From positions 62,001-126,000 of the forward strand of contig NZ_JADIJK010000006.1 in the NCBI RefSeq assembly GCF_017355205.1: a stretch of DNA of 64,000 bases. The letters run 5' to 3'. A program made the translations under genes and the position numbers. This DNA comes from Bacillus sp. SD088. Lineage in GTDB: Bacteria; Bacillota; Bacilli; Bacillales; Bacillaceae_C. Positions 25,490-34,442 of the stretch are shown one piece after another (the stretch's first letter is position 1; each line of letters opens with the position of its first letter). The notes under the pieces were generated by a model, which saw only the letters and a program-made list of their open reading frames with translations, was not told the DNA's origin and searched no databases.

Positions 25490-25522
25490 AAAGTTGCACC
25501 TGCAAATCGGCGGTGCAACTTT
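25490..25522 (+). terminator. Hairpin terminator after GNAT gene
   Basis: AAAGTTGCACC (25490-25500) pairs with GGTGCAACTTT (25512-25522). The T-tract is short. Confidence 0.7.
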
Positions 25523-25565
25523 ATCTATATATTAAATTTTTGCTCAAAATTTTTAATTAATTCGC

Positions 25566-25589
25566 CAACAGTTTCCACTTTCAAACGTC
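25566..25589 (+). promoter_or_regulatory. Candidate ECF sigma-factor promoter
   Basis: CAAC (25566-25569), exactly 16 bases, then CGTC (25586-25589): the -35 AAC and -10 CGTC spacing of ECF-type promoters. It lies 47 bases before the first gene of an operon encoding an ECF sigma factor, so autoregulation is likely. Confidence 0.55.
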
Positions 25590-25636
25590 TTTTATAGATA
25601 GAGGTAGAAATCAAATTAAGACGGAGGTTGAACAGA

Positions 25637-26353
25637 ATGAATGAAAATGGTGTTGAATTAAGCGGAAAAATTGGGGCTGTTCCAGTAGTCGATCTAAGGA
25701 ATATGAAATCTGTTGACGAACTACGTAATATTACGAGAATTTCAGCGGTCGGAGCGATTCTCTTATCCGATACGTTTCAAGGTACACTGGCAAGTATTCC
25801 AATGAACAGCGTCGGTACTGTCATTAGGCTCCCTGATGAAGGGAAAGTCAATCAGATTGGCGGCACGATGAAGCTTGGCGGTGAATTTCTAGAAAACCAA
25901 GGAGCTGATGGCTCGGATATTCTGCTTGTGACCGGCGAACTTCTTATCACGTCTCCTCCGAAAAAATTCGGCTATAAGCAACTTATTGTAGTGGGACAAC
26001 TGTTTATACCGCGTGAAAGCATGAGTGTGGTGACTCCTTTCATCACACAATCGAGTGGAGAGATTATTGCTTATGACCACCATAATCCAAGATTGCTTAT
26101 GGGCGGAGGACAGCTAGGTAGAGAGTTCTTTGAATATATGAAGAAACCGATTACGTTGATTCTAATGGGTGAATTTATAATAGAGAAAGATGTAGACGCT
26201 CAGCTTTTACAGGAAAAGGTTACCGAAATTATTCTAATGGGTGTCTTGAAAACAGTGGATAAGAAGCTGATCCCAATCCTGACAGCGCTTACTGAGGAAC
26301 AGATGGGGACGATTGAAACAGCTGTTAGCTTTGAGAGAAATCCACATGGATGA
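25637..26353 (+). CDS. Unrecognised protein in ECF sigma operon (beta-repeat type)
   Basis: I do not recognise this 238-residue family. There is no signal peptide or transmembrane helix. The second half repeats a short hydrophobic strand ending in a G-E/Q/V-L/F-I pattern: ILLVTGELLI, LIVVGQLFIP, LILMGEFIIE and EIILMGVLKT, spaced 25-60 residues apart. This suggests stacked beta strands, loosely bactofilin-like. GGAGG (25623-25627) precedes ATG 25637. The last codons overlap the start of the sigma-factor gene by 8 bases, so translation is coupled. A role in controlling or serving the sigma factor is inference. Confidence 0.6.
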   Translation: MNENGVELSGKIGAVPVVDLRNMKSVDELRNITRISAVGAILLSDTFQGTLASIPMNSVGTVIRLPDEGKVNQIGGTMKLGGEFLENQGADGSDILLVTGELLITSPPKKFGYKQLIVVGQLFIPRESMSVVTPFITQSSGEIIAYDHHNPRLLMGGGQLGREFFEYMKKPITLILMGEFIIEKDVDAQLLQEKVTEIILMGVLKTVDKKLIPILTALTEEQMGTIETAVSFERNPHG

Positions 26354-26876
26354 TCTAACGCACGAGGCTTTCTTTGATAAAGCCTATGATTTGTACCACA
26401 GGGCGGTATTTGCCTATATCCTATCACGAATAGAACAACGAGAAATTGCAAAAGATTTGATGCAGGAAGTATTTCTCAGGGCGTGGAAGCAAATCGATGT
26501 GGGATATGAAATGGGATTGGATAACTGCCGTTACTGGATTTTTCGAATCGCAAAAAACTTAATTATCGATTATTATCGTCAAAGAACGAACCGTAACGAA
26601 ACGGAGAATCGTATGAGAAAAGAGGTCCTCGTTCAGGGGGCTGTTGTCCATTCCCCGGAAGAAGCTTATGAGATCAAAAGTAATGTTCAAAGCATTGAGG
26701 CTGCGATTAGCCGCCTGCCTGAGAATTTACGGAGCATAATTATTCTTCATTCCGTTGGTAAGATGAATAGTATAGAGATTAGCAAGTTGTTGGGGATACC
26801 AGCAGGTACAGTTCGCTACCGAATAAGTGTTGCAAGAAAACGTATGATGCTACAACTAAGCGACGACAACCAATGA
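26346..26876 (+). CDS. ECF-type RNA polymerase sigma factor
   Basis: A 176-residue sigma-70-family protein. Region 2 is visible as AYILSRIEQREIAKDLMQEVFLRAW with downstream YWIFRIAKNLIIDYYR. Region 4 is LPENLRSIIILHSVGKMNSIEISKLLGIPAGTVRYRISVARKRM, a helix-turn-helix for the -35 element. ATG 26346 overlaps the preceding gene. The stop at 26876 lies 14 bases before the small downstream gene. A promoter of ECF type (25566-25589) suggests it drives its own operon. The activating signal is unknown. Confidence 0.85.
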   Translation: MDDLTHEAFFDKAYDLYHRAVFAYILSRIEQREIAKDLMQEVFLRAWKQIDVGYEMGLDNCRYWIFRIAKNLIIDYYRQRTNRNETENRMRKEVLVQGAVVHSPEEAYEIKSNVQSIEAAISRLPENLRSIIILHSVGKMNSIEISKLLGIPAGTVRYRISVARKRMMLQLSDDNQ

Positions 26877-26890
26877 AGGAGGAATCGACA

Positions 26891-27139
26891 ATGGATAATT
26901 CGGAACAGCATGAGTTCGATCATTTTAACAGGCTTTGGGATGAATGGATTCAGGATGTGACCTTGACGCAAGATGAATCAGAGATCATTCGGGCAAATAT
27001 TTTAAGAGAACAAGGAACAAAGGAGAAAGTCCGATTAAATAAACATTTGACTAGGATAAATAGAATCGTGTCCTTCAGCAATCGCGCATCAAAACCCTAT
27101 TCAAAACGTTACCAAATATACGTGGATGAGATCTCTTAG
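26891..27139 (+). CDS. Small protein after ECF sigma gene, possible anti-sigma remnant
   Basis: An 82-residue, charged, soluble protein: MDNSEQHEFDHFNRLWDEWI and so on. AAGGAGGAATCGACA precedes ATG 26891. Position after an ECF sigma gene suggests an anti-sigma factor, but no transmembrane helix or zinc motif is present. The last residues (KRYQIYVDEIS) look unlike a natural end, so the gene may have lost its 3' part. The function is not established. Confidence 0.45.
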   Translation: MDNSEQHEFDHFNRLWDEWIQDVTLTQDESEIIRANILREQGTKEKVRLNKHLTRINRIVSFSNRASKPYSKRYQIYVDEIS

Positions 27140-27282
27140 TAACTTCAGGAAGAGTCAAGCAGTAATCACCATTCCTAATCTGAAAACAGCCTTAGCCTAC
27201 TCTTGGCTCGCCTTTAACATCAAGTTTAGCAAATATTTTATTTGGGATCGATCTCAGGTGATTATTGGTTCAATTGTACTAT

Positions 27283-27311
27283 TTGACTTTTACATAAAGC
27301 TTCGTTATGAT
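27283..27311 (+). promoter_or_regulatory. Promoter of the ileS T-box transcript
   Basis: TTGACT (27283-27288), 17-bp spacer, TATGAT (27306-27311). It lies directly upstream of the T-box leader. Confidence 0.75.
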
Positions 27312-27317
27312 TAACAA

Positions 27318-27547
27318 TAATTTCATAATAAATTTGATGACGAGAAAGAGTAGTTATGTTTATCTTATCTACAGAGAGTTGACGAAGTGCTGAAAGTCAA
27401 CGGTAAGACCGTAATGAAAATCCTCTCCGAGAAGCAAAGTTGAAAGTCATTTAAACTTTGACGGCATTCTACCGATACCCAGGACGCGTATGATGGTACG
27501 TAGTGTATGGACAGATAAAAAACCACTACTAAGGTTTTTTTATTTTG
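27318..27547 (+). ncRNA. T-box leader (tRNA-Ile-sensing riboswitch)
   Basis: GATGACGAGAAAGAG (27336-27350) and the AGAGAG element (27373-27378) match the conserved start of stem I. GTGCTGAAAG (27388-27397) follows. A candidate Ile specifier codon, ATC, sits at 27420-27422 on the 3' side. GATGGTACGTAG (27492-27503) resembles the T-box core, with UGGU able to pair with the ACCA end of tRNA-Ile. A short AAAAAACC/GGTTTTTT hairpin (27518-27541 region) with U-tract may be the terminator. The downstream gene is an isoleucyl-tRNA synthetase, as expected. Confidence 0.82.
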
Positions 27548-27576
27548 TTTCAAGAAGATTATATATATTTAGATAT

Positions 27577-27618
27577 AAACTCGATCTCTGCGTATAGGGG
27601 TCGAGTTTTTTGTTTTTT
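27577..27618 (+). terminator. Second terminator in the ileS leader
   Basis: AAACTCGATCTC (27577-27588) pairs with GGGGTCGAGTTT (27597-27608), including two G-U pairs, followed by TTTGTTTTTT. It lies between the T-box and the ribosome site, so it is either the regulated T-box terminator or a second checkpoint. Confidence 0.75.
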
Positions 27619-27640
27619 AAATAAAAATGAGGTGAACAAA

Positions 27641-30600
27641 ATGAAAGAAGCCAATGTTGAAATGGAAGTACGCATTCGGAAACAATGGAAAAAAGCAGGG
27701 ACGTTTGGGCGTTCCATTGCCAATCGTAAAGGAAAAGAGGCATTTGTTTTTTATGAAGGTCCGCCAACAGCCAATGGCTTACCACACGCGGGACATGCGC
27801 TTGGCCGCACGATCAAGGACTTTGTTGCAAGATACAAAACCATGGCAGGTTATCAAGTGCTGAGAAAAGCAGGGTGGGATACGCATGGTTTACCTGTTGA
27901 ATTGGAGGTTGAAAAACAGTTAAATATTCACGGAAAGGAGCAAATTGAACAGTACGGGATAGAGAATTTTATTCAGAAATGTAAAGATAGTGTTTTTGCC
28001 TATGAAAATGAATGGAAGCAGTTTACGGAAGCACTTGGGTATTGGGTCGATATGGAGAACCCGTATATCACTTTGAATAATGATTATATTGAATCTGTCT
28101 GGAATATATTGTCTACGATCCATGAAAAAGGTTATTTGTATAAGGGGCATCGGGTTGTGCCGTATTGCCCTCAATGTGAGACATCTCTAAGTTCCCATGA
28201 AGTGGCCCAAGGATATAAGGATGTTTCGGATTTATCCGCTACTGCCAAATTTCGTTTAAAAGGAACGGAGAATGAATATCTGTTAGGATGGACGACAACA
28301 CCTTGGACATTGCCAGGGAATGTAGCCTTAGCTGTTAATCCAGAGATGAATTATGTACGGGTGAGACAGGGAACAGAGCAATTTCTTCTCGCAGAGTCTC
28401 TGGTTCCAGTAGTAATGAAAGAGGATTATGAAATCCTCAATGTGATGAAGGGAAAAGATTTAATCGGTCTTGCTTACGAGCCGCCATTCCATTATGTGAC
28501 GGTAGCGAATGGTCATAAAGTTCTCGGTGCTGATTTTGTGACAGAGACAAGTGGAACGGGGGTTGTGCATATCGCTCCAGCCCATGGGGAAGACGATTAC
28601 AAGGCCGTGCAGGAAAATCATTTTGATTACGTGAATGTGGTTGATACGAAGGGCCGTTATAAAGAAGACGTAACACCGCTTGCAGGTCGATTTGTAAAGA
28701 ATTGCGATGTAGATATCATCAAAATGCTATCAAAACAAAATCTCTTGTTCGATAAACAAAAATATGAACATAGTTATCCCCATTGTTGGCGGTGTGACAG
28801 TCCTCTTCTTTATTATGCAATGGAAGGCTGGTTTATCAAGACGACGGCAGTCAAAGAAACCATGCAATCCAATAATCAGGCCGTTGAGTGGTTTCCTGCC
28901 CATATGAAGGATGGTAGGTTTGGAAAATTTTTAGAAAATATGGTGGATTGGAATATCGGTAGAAATAGATATTGGGGTACCCCATTAAATGTATGGATCT
29001 GTCAAGAATGTGGGCAAGAAAAAGCCCCACATTCCTTGAAGAAATTAAGAGAGTTTTCCACACACGAACTTCCGGAAAACATTGAATTGCATAAACCGTA
29101 TATGGATCAAGTTCAATTTACTTGTTCCTGTGGTGGCAAAATGCACAGAACAAGTGAAGTAATTGATGTATGGTTTGATAGTGGATCAATGCCATTTGCC
29201 CAATATCATTATCCATTTGAAAATAAGGATTTATTTAAAAAACAATTTCCAGCTGATGTTGTAATTGAAGGGGTTGACCAAACAAGAGGCTGGTTCTACA
29301 GCTTATTAGCTGTATCTACGTTATTTACAGGGCAATCCCCCTATAAACGAGTTCTTTCTTTAGGGCATATTTTAGATGAAAATGGACAAAAGATGTCCAA
29401 GAGTAAGGGGAATGCTTTAAATCCCGTGGAACTGATCAATGAGTTTGGCGCGGATTCGTTAAGATGGGCATTGTTAGCGGATAGTTCACCATGGCATAAT
29501 AAACGCTTTTCCAAAAAAACGGTTAGTCATGCAAAATCAAAAGTGGTAGATACACTCCAAAATGTGTATTCCTTTTATTCACTGTATGCAGAAATCGATC
29601 ACTTTAATCCTGCAAGTGACTTGGGTGGAAGGCGCACGATGCTTGATGATTGGATTTTGTCGCGATTACACACGGTGATCAGAGAAGTGAGACAAAGCTT
29701 AGAGGATTACGATATCACGAAAGGGGCAAGATCGATTTCCTTGTTTCTTGATGAACTTAGCAATTGGTATGTACGACGATCTAGACAACGTTTTTGGAGC
29801 AGTGGAATGACTGAAGATAAAAGAGCAGCCTTCAGCACTTTATTCAGTGTTTTAACAAAGCTCAGCCAGCTAATGGCACCATATACACCGTTTGTGACAG
29901 AAGATATCTACTCCAATTTAATTGGTGATAGTGTACATTTATCAGATTATCCACAAGCAGATGAAAGCCTTATAAACGAACAATTAGAACAGGAAATGGC
30001 TGCGGTTTTACAAATCGTAGAGCTGACAAGATCGCTTCGTAATGAGGTGGGAATCAAAACAAAACAACCATTAGCGAAATTGCTGGTGGTGCCACATGAG
30101 GCCGTTCCTTTAACTGGGCTTCAACGTTATTCGTCGATTATAAAAGAAGAAGTCAATATAAAAGAAATAGAATTTCGAGCTGATGATCAAGGTATAGTCC
30201 AGTTTGATCTAAAATTAAATTTTGCTGTCGCTGGACCAAAATTTGGCAAAGCAATCGGTGAAGTGAAAAACAAAGTCAGTGAGTTGCAAGAGGGCGAAAA
30301 GGCAAAATTACTCAAAGAAAAGCAGCTTGATATAGAACTGCAATCGGGCGAAACTGTCACTTTAACAACCGCTGATGTAAACATTGAGAAAAAGGGAAGA
30401 GATGGTTTTGAATTAGGTGAAGGAAGTCAATTTTTTGTCTTATTAGATACGCGATTAACACAAGAATTAAAAGAAGAAGGGCTGGTTAGAGAATTTATTC
30501 GGGCTGTTCAAACATATCGGAAAGAACTAGAGCTTTCTGTTGATTTACGCATAGACCTATTTGTGCAGACAGACTCACAAATGGAAAAAGTACTGATGGA

Positions 30601-30718
30601 ATATAATGAATTTGTGCATAGCAATCTAATCGTGAATGAAATACATTTTGAATGGAAACCAGATATGAAAAGATTTAAAGTGGAGGGAAACGAAATAGAC
30701 TTGTACATTCAGTCATAA
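27641..30718 (+). CDS. ileS: Isoleucyl-tRNA synthetase, second (eukaryote/archaea-like) type
   Basis: A 1025-residue class I synthetase. The HxGH motif is PHAGHALG (His 49 to His 52), the editing-domain region [12 protein letters not shown] is near residue 220, and KMSKS is at 584-588. Tail domains for anticodon binding follow. Length and sequence (for example [29 protein letters not shown]) fit the IleS2 group, which in several bacilli confers natural mupirocin tolerance. GAGGTGA precedes ATG 27641. The T-box leader and promoter upstream indicate induction by uncharged tRNA-Ile. The housekeeping ileS1 would be elsewhere. Confidence 0.92.
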   Translation: MKEANVEMEVRIRKQWKKAGTFGRSIANRKGKEAFVFYEGPPTANGLPHAGHALGRTIKDFVARYKTMAGYQVLRKAGWDTHGLPVELEVEKQLNIHGKEQIEQYGIENFIQKCKDSVFAYENEWKQFTEALGYWVDMENPYITLNNDYIESVWNILSTIHEKGYLYKGHRVVPYCPQCETSLSSHEVAQGYKDVSDLSATAKFRLKGTENEYLLGWTTTPWTLPGNVALAVNPEMNYVRVRQGTEQFLLAESLVPVVMKEDYEILNVMKGKDLIGLAYEPPFHYVTVANGHKVLGADFVTETSGTGVVHIAPAHGEDDYKAVQENHFDYVNVVDTKGRYKEDVTPLAGRFVKNCDVDIIKMLSKQNLLFDKQKYEHSYPHCWRCDSPLLYYAMEGWFIKTTAVKETMQSNNQAVEWFPAHMKDGRFGKFLENMVDWNIGRNRYWGTPLNVWICQECGQEKAPHSLKKLREFSTHELPENIELHKPYMDQVQFTCSCGGKMHRTSEVIDVWFDSGSMPFAQYHYPFENKDLFKKQFPADVVIEGVDQTRGWFYSLLAVSTLFTGQSPYKRVLSLGHILDENGQKMSKSKGNALNPVELINEFGADSLRWALLADSSPWHNKRFSKKTVSHAKSKVVDTLQNVYSFYSLYAEIDHFNPASDLGGRRTMLDDWILSRLHTVIREVRQSLEDYDITKGARSISLFLDELSNWYVRRSRQRFWSSGMTEDKRAAFSTLFSVLTKLSQLMAPYTPFVTEDIYSNLIGDSVHLSDYPQADESLINEQLEQEMAAVLQIVELTRSLRNEVGIKTKQPLAKLLVVPHEAVPLTGLQRYSSIIKEEVNIKEIEFRADDQGIVQFDLKLNFAVAGPKFGKAIGEVKNKVSELQEGEKAKLLKEKQLDIELQSGETVTLTTADVNIEKKGRDGFELGEGSQFFVLLDTRLTQELKEEGLVREFIRAVQTYRKELELSVDLRIDLFVQTDSQMEKVLMEYNEFVHSNLIVNEIHFEWKPDMKRFKVEGNEIDLYIQS

Positions 30719-30761
30719 TGACGATTATTGGGAATTTGAAAGAGAAGGGAATACATGTTGA

Positions 30762-30800
30762 AGCAGACTAATTCATATGGAGACTTAGTCTGCTTTTTTG
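30762..30800 (+). terminator. Intrinsic terminator of ileS
   Basis: AGCAGACTAA (30762-30771) pairs with TTAGTCTGCT (30785-30794), followed by a T-run. Confidence 0.9.
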
Positions 30801-30889
30801 TGTAAAATAAAAGGTTCCTATTCAAAATAACCAGATTATTAGTTATACTTAATGTAATCTTTCAAAACGAGGTGACAGAATGAAATACC

Positions 30890-31073
30890 GTACTGTTCGA
30901 AGTAATTAGTTTTCGGGCTGGAAAAAAACGCGTACCAGCCATCAAGGGAGAAGTATGTCCTTTTTAGGGAAACTCATCTACTTAAGCAGAAGTTGGTATT
31001 CATGAAACACAGAAAATCCAAGCGATTAACAGTATTTTGGATTATTTGAAAGGTGGAGAACAAATTGAATGAT
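30890..31073 (+). pseudogene. Remnant coding sequence before the methyltransferase
   Basis: One frame reads PSREKYVLFRETHLLKQKLV; another frame further on reads GIHETQKIQAINSILDYLKG and ends at a TGA overlapping the next start. Both look like real protein, but in different frames, so a decayed gene is suspected. The pattern is vaguely like the helical end of a MerR-type regulator, which is a guess. The stretch GGAGAAGTATGTCCTTTTT (30947-30965) recurs at 12125-12143. Confidence 0.35.
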
Positions 31074-31811
31074 ATAGAGTATCAACTTTTTTATGAAAAA
31101 GTTGGTCGAACAAATGGATGGGACTTTAGCAAATTAAAAGTTCAATCTGAAGACGTATTATGGGATTTTAATGAGGTAGTAAAGGGAAAATCTAAACCTT
31201 CTGATATTCTTCTCGACATTGGTACAGGTGGAGGTGAAAACCTATTATATCTAGCTCCTGAATTCCTGTTCTTGGTGGGGATTGATCTATCTTCTAGCAT
31301 GATTGAAACAGCTCAAGCGAATGCAAAGAAATCCGTTGTTCCAAATGTTCGATTTTCTCATATGACTTCTGAAGATTTGCAATTTCCTTCCGATTTTTTT
31401 GATATTGTGACATGTCGTCACGCACCTTTTAGTGCAACTGAAGTGGCTAAAGTATTAAAAAAGGATGGATATTTTTTTACTCAACAAGTTAGTGAAGGGG
31501 ATAAAATTAATATAAAAACAGCATTTAACCGTGGGCATTTCATTGAGGAAGATGGAACATTACTCAAAAGGTATGTTCGGGAATTAAAGGCATCAGGTTT
31601 TTCTGAAGTTAGCTTCTTTGAATATAACAGTACGGATTATTTTCAGAGACCAGAAGATCTTATTTTCTTGCTAACGCATACACCAACCATTCCCTATTTT
31701 GGTGAACAACCGAAAGATGTAGAAATATTGAATGATTTTATGACAAACAATCAAACTGAAAAAGGCATTCAGACAAATTCTAAAAGGTTTCTTATAATAG
31801 CAAGGATGTAA
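31065..31811 (+). CDS. Class I SAM-dependent methyltransferase
   Basis: A 248-residue methyltransferase. Motif I is ILLDIGTGGGENLLYLAPEF near residue 50, motif II GIDLSSSMIETAQANA, and motif IV FFDIVTCRHAPFSATE. TTG 31065 is taken as the start because AGGTGGAG (31051-31058) sits 6 bases upstream; an in-frame GTG at 31053 overlaps that site. It overlaps the stop of a remnant frame, hinting that it was the second gene of an operon. The substrate is unknown. Confidence 0.82.
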   Translation: MNDIEYQLFYEKVGRTNGWDFSKLKVQSEDVLWDFNEVVKGKSKPSDILLDIGTGGGENLLYLAPEFLFLVGIDLSSSMIETAQANAKKSVVPNVRFSHMTSEDLQFPSDFFDIVTCRHAPFSATEVAKVLKKDGYFFTQQVSEGDKINIKTAFNRGHFIEEDGTLLKRYVRELKASGFSEVSFFEYNSTDYFQRPEDLIFLLTHTPTIPYFGEQPKDVEILNDFMTNNQTEKGIQTNSKRFLIIARM

Positions 31812-31840
31812 GAGAACTCCTTCTTTGTCTTGATAGAAAG

Positions 31841-31886
31841 TTTCTCCCCCTTGGAAAAGCGCTTTTTTTCTCCAAGGGTGGAGAAA
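31841..31886 (+). terminator. Hairpin after methyltransferase
   Basis: TTTCTCC and CCTTGGA (31841-31854) pair with TCCAAGG and GGAGAAA (31870-31886), with small bulges. The loop itself contains AAAAGCGC and a T-run. Termination is plausible but not classical. Confidence 0.5.
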
Positions 31887-31989
31887 AAGCCAACTAAGAA
31901 ATTTACAGGATCTTTTTAATCAAATAGGCAGGAAAATGTGACTTAGATGGTGAAGGTTCTTCCGAGGATATAAAATAGGAGGAATTACT

Positions 31990-32619
31990 TTGAATAGTTT
32001 AAGTGAAGCAGAAAAAAAACACGGATACAGATTATTGTTTGATGGCCAAACATTAAACGGCTGGGCTGCAACCAGTGATCCAGAAGGTTGGCTGGCGCAC
32101 AATGGATTGATCATTTGTAAGGGAGAGACGAATGGTTATTTGTATACGACTGACCAGTTTGAGGATTTTATTTTGCAATTAGAATATCGAACAGAGCCTG
32201 GTGTCAACAGTGGTGTTTTTTTCAGATGGACGGACCTGAAGGACCCTGTGAATACTGGTCTAGAGATGCAGATTTGGGACACCTTCGATCAGAAGGAGAT
32301 GGTCAAGAATAGCTCAGGTGCACTATACGATCTTGTCGCACCTTCTTCGAATGCGGTTCATCAAGCCGGGGAATGGAATGAAGTGATGATTAAGTGTGAC
32401 CGTAATCTGATCCAGCTTACATTAAATGGCACAATGGTTGTCGAAGCGGACATTGATCAGTGGTCTGTTGCCGGGAAAAATCCGGACGGAACAGATAATA
32501 AGTTTACATATGCTTGGCGTGATCGTCCACGTTTAGGCCATATCGGTTTGCAAGATCATGGCGGCTATGCTGAATTCCGCAATATTAAAATTCGCAGCTT
32601 AGATTCAAACATTAAATGA
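31990..32619 (+). CDS. DUF1080 (3-keto-disaccharide hydrolase-like) protein
   Basis: A 209-residue concanavalin-like jellyroll domain. LLFDGQTLNGW at the start, a central EPGVNSGVFFRW, and HIGLQDHGGYAEFRNIKI at the end are diagnostic of DUF1080. Some members hydrolyse 3-keto-glycosides. No signal peptide is present. The start is TTG 31990 with AGGAGG (31978-31983). It lies 16 bp before a GH18 gene, so carbohydrate processing in the cytoplasm is inferred. Confidence 0.87.
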   Translation: MNSLSEAEKKHGYRLLFDGQTLNGWAATSDPEGWLAHNGLIICKGETNGYLYTTDQFEDFILQLEYRTEPGVNSGVFFRWTDLKDPVNTGLEMQIWDTFDQKEMVKNSSGALYDLVAPSSNAVHQAGEWNEVMIKCDRNLIQLTLNGTMVVEADIDQWSVAGKNPDGTDNKFTYAWRDRPRLGHIGLQDHGGYAEFRNIKIRSLDSNIK

Positions 32620-32635
32620 TGGAAGGGGAATTCAA

Positions 32636-33670
32636 GTGGAGACAAAATATAAAATAGTGGGGTATGCTGGAGACGGTTCTTTGTCTAGCATCGATACTGA
32701 AGACGCTTTAAAATTAACTCATTTAAATGTAGCGTTTGGCCATGTTATAAAAGATGAAATTCGAATTGATCATTTGAAAAATCTAGACCGTCTTGCGGAA
32801 TTAAAGTCAATCAATCCAAACCTCACGATCTTACTGTCTGTTGGTGGATGGAGTGCTGGAGGGTTTTCAGAAGCAGCTTCCACTGCGGAAGGAAGAAGAC
32901 TTATGGCTGAAAGCGCTGTTCAAATAATAAAGGAACATGCTTTTGATGGGATTGATCTTGATTGGGAATACCCTTGCTATAGTGAAGCGGGTATTCAGTC
33001 CTCGCCAGCTGATAAAGAAAACTTTACTTACTTATTGAAAGAGATTCGCGAGGCATTAAGTGAGCTTGAACAAGAAACCGGCAAATATTATTTACTGACG
33101 ATTGCAGCCGGGGCTGATCAGTATTACATCGATGGAACTGAGATGAGGGAGGTCCAAAAGTATCTAGATTATGTTCAGTTGATGACATACGATATGCGTG
33201 GGGGCTTCCAAACGTTAACAGGGCATCATACGAATTTATATACGCCGACTGGAGATCTTTTCAGAATTAGTGTACAGCAATCTGTTCATTTATTTATGCA
33301 GGCGGGTGTGCCACGAGAGAAAATTGTAATTGGGGCGGCATTTTATTCTCGTATGTGGAAGGATGTGCCTGATAAAAATAACGGGCTGCATCAAATGACA
33401 ACAGGATCAGGGGGATATGGTCCAGACTTTACTCAACTATCAGCTGATTATATAAACGTGAATGGATTTACTCGTTTTTGGGATGATGAAGCAAAGGCAC
33501 CTTATCTTTTTGATGGGAGTACCTTTATTACCTATGATGACGAAGAATCTATTCAACACAAATGTACATATACAAGTCGTGAAGGACTTGGCGGTATCAT
33601 GTTCTGGGAATACAAATGTGACAATACCTCTCGTCTCTTAGATGCTATGTATAAGTCACTTAACAGCTAA
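32636..33670 (+). CDS. Glycoside hydrolase family 18 (chitinase-like)
   Basis: A 344-residue GH18 barrel. The catalytic DxxDxDxE motif is visible as FDGIDLDWEYP near residue 105, preceded by the SxGG-type ILLSVGGWSAGG. YVQLMTYDMRGG and GGIMFWEYKCD mark later barrel strands. No signal peptide or chitin-binding module is seen, which is odd for a chitinase; a cytoplasmic role on imported amino-sugar oligomers is possible. GTG 32636 follows GGAAGGGGA. The terminator at 33681 ends the pair. Confidence 0.9.
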   Translation: METKYKIVGYAGDGSLSSIDTEDALKLTHLNVAFGHVIKDEIRIDHLKNLDRLAELKSINPNLTILLSVGGWSAGGFSEAASTAEGRRLMAESAVQIIKEHAFDGIDLDWEYPCYSEAGIQSSPADKENFTYLLKEIREALSELEQETGKYYLLTIAAGADQYYIDGTEMREVQKYLDYVQLMTYDMRGGFQTLTGHHTNLYTPTGDLFRISVQQSVHLFMQAGVPREKIVIGAAFYSRMWKDVPDKNNGLHQMTTGSGGYGPDFTQLSADYINVNGFTRFWDDEAKAPYLFDGSTFITYDDEESIQHKCTYTSREGLGGIMFWEYKCDNTSRLLDAMYKSLNS

Positions 33671-33680
33671 ATTTAAAATA

Positions 33681-33724
33681 AAAACCTACAAGACCGTGGT
33701 GCTATAAGGAATTGTAGGTTTTTT
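33681..33724 (+). terminator. Terminator of the DUF1080-GH18 operon
   Basis: AAAACCTACAA (33681-33691) pairs with TTGTAGGTTTT (33712-33722), and more Ts follow. Confidence 0.85.
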
Positions 33725-33755
33725 ATGGGTATAGCGTGTTCGAACCGCTGATCCT

Positions 33756-34442
33756 TCATTTTTTAAATCGATAGCCCACACCCCAGATGGTTTCGATAAA
33801 TTGAGGGGTGGAAGGGTCTTCTTCTATTTTCTCACGAATTTTTCGGATGTGTACGGTGACTGTTGTCAGATCTCCCACTGCATCATACCCCCAAATCCGT
33901 TCCATTAACTGCTCTTTTGTAAAAACAATATTTGCATGGGTTGCTAAGAATTTGAGTAAATCAAATTCCTTTGCTGTAAAAATTCGTTCTTCACCATGGA
34001 GAAATACTTGCCGTGAGTCGCTTTCAATCGTTAAGCCACTAATTTGGATATCATGTGGTTTCGATTCCCGATTGATTAAACGATCATAACGCGAAAGGTG
34101 TGCCTTCACTCTTGCTACCAATTCATTTGGATTAAAGGGCTTGACAATATAATCATCAGCGCCCCGATCAAATCCGCGGATCTTGTCTATATCTTCTTTT
34201 CTAGCCGTGACCATAAGGATGGGGATATCCAATATTTGGCGCAATTTCTGGCACAATGCAAATCCATCGATACCAGGAAGCATTAAATCTAAGAGAATGA
34301 GGTGATAAGTGTTGGTCCTGGCAAGATCTAACCCTTTTTCACCCGTTGTCGCAATATCGCTTTCAAAGCCATTCACTTCCAGATAATCACGCTGCAATTC
34401 GGCAATATTTTGTTCGTCTTCAATGATTAATATCTTCTGCAT
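33756..34442 (-). CDS. OmpR-family response regulator
   Basis: A 228-residue two-domain regulator. The receiver has the acidic pocket EDE (8-10), phospho-acceptor Asp 52 in LLDLMLPG, and Lys 101 in VKPF. The C-terminal winged helix includes VFTKEQLMERIWGYDAVGD and TVTVHIRKIREKIE. Its start overlaps the end of the upstream sensor kinase gene by 23 bases, so the two are translated together. The stimulus and target genes are not evident. Confidence 0.92.
   Translation of the reverse strand: MQKILIIEDEQNIAELQRDYLEVNGFESDIATTGEKGLDLARTNTYHLILLDLMLPGIDGFALCQKLRQILDIPILMVTARKEDIDKIRGFDRGADDYIVKPFNPNELVARVKAHLSRYDRLINRESKPHDIQISGLTIESDSRQVFLHGEERIFTAKEFDLLKFLATHANIVFTKEQLMERIWGYDAVGDLTTVTVHIRKIREKIEEDPSTPQFIETIWGVGYRFKK

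Noticed and set aside
27126..27314. 62-codon frame between the ECF operon and the T-box
   Set aside because: No ribosome site, unlikely amino acid pattern, and it overlaps the ileS promoter.
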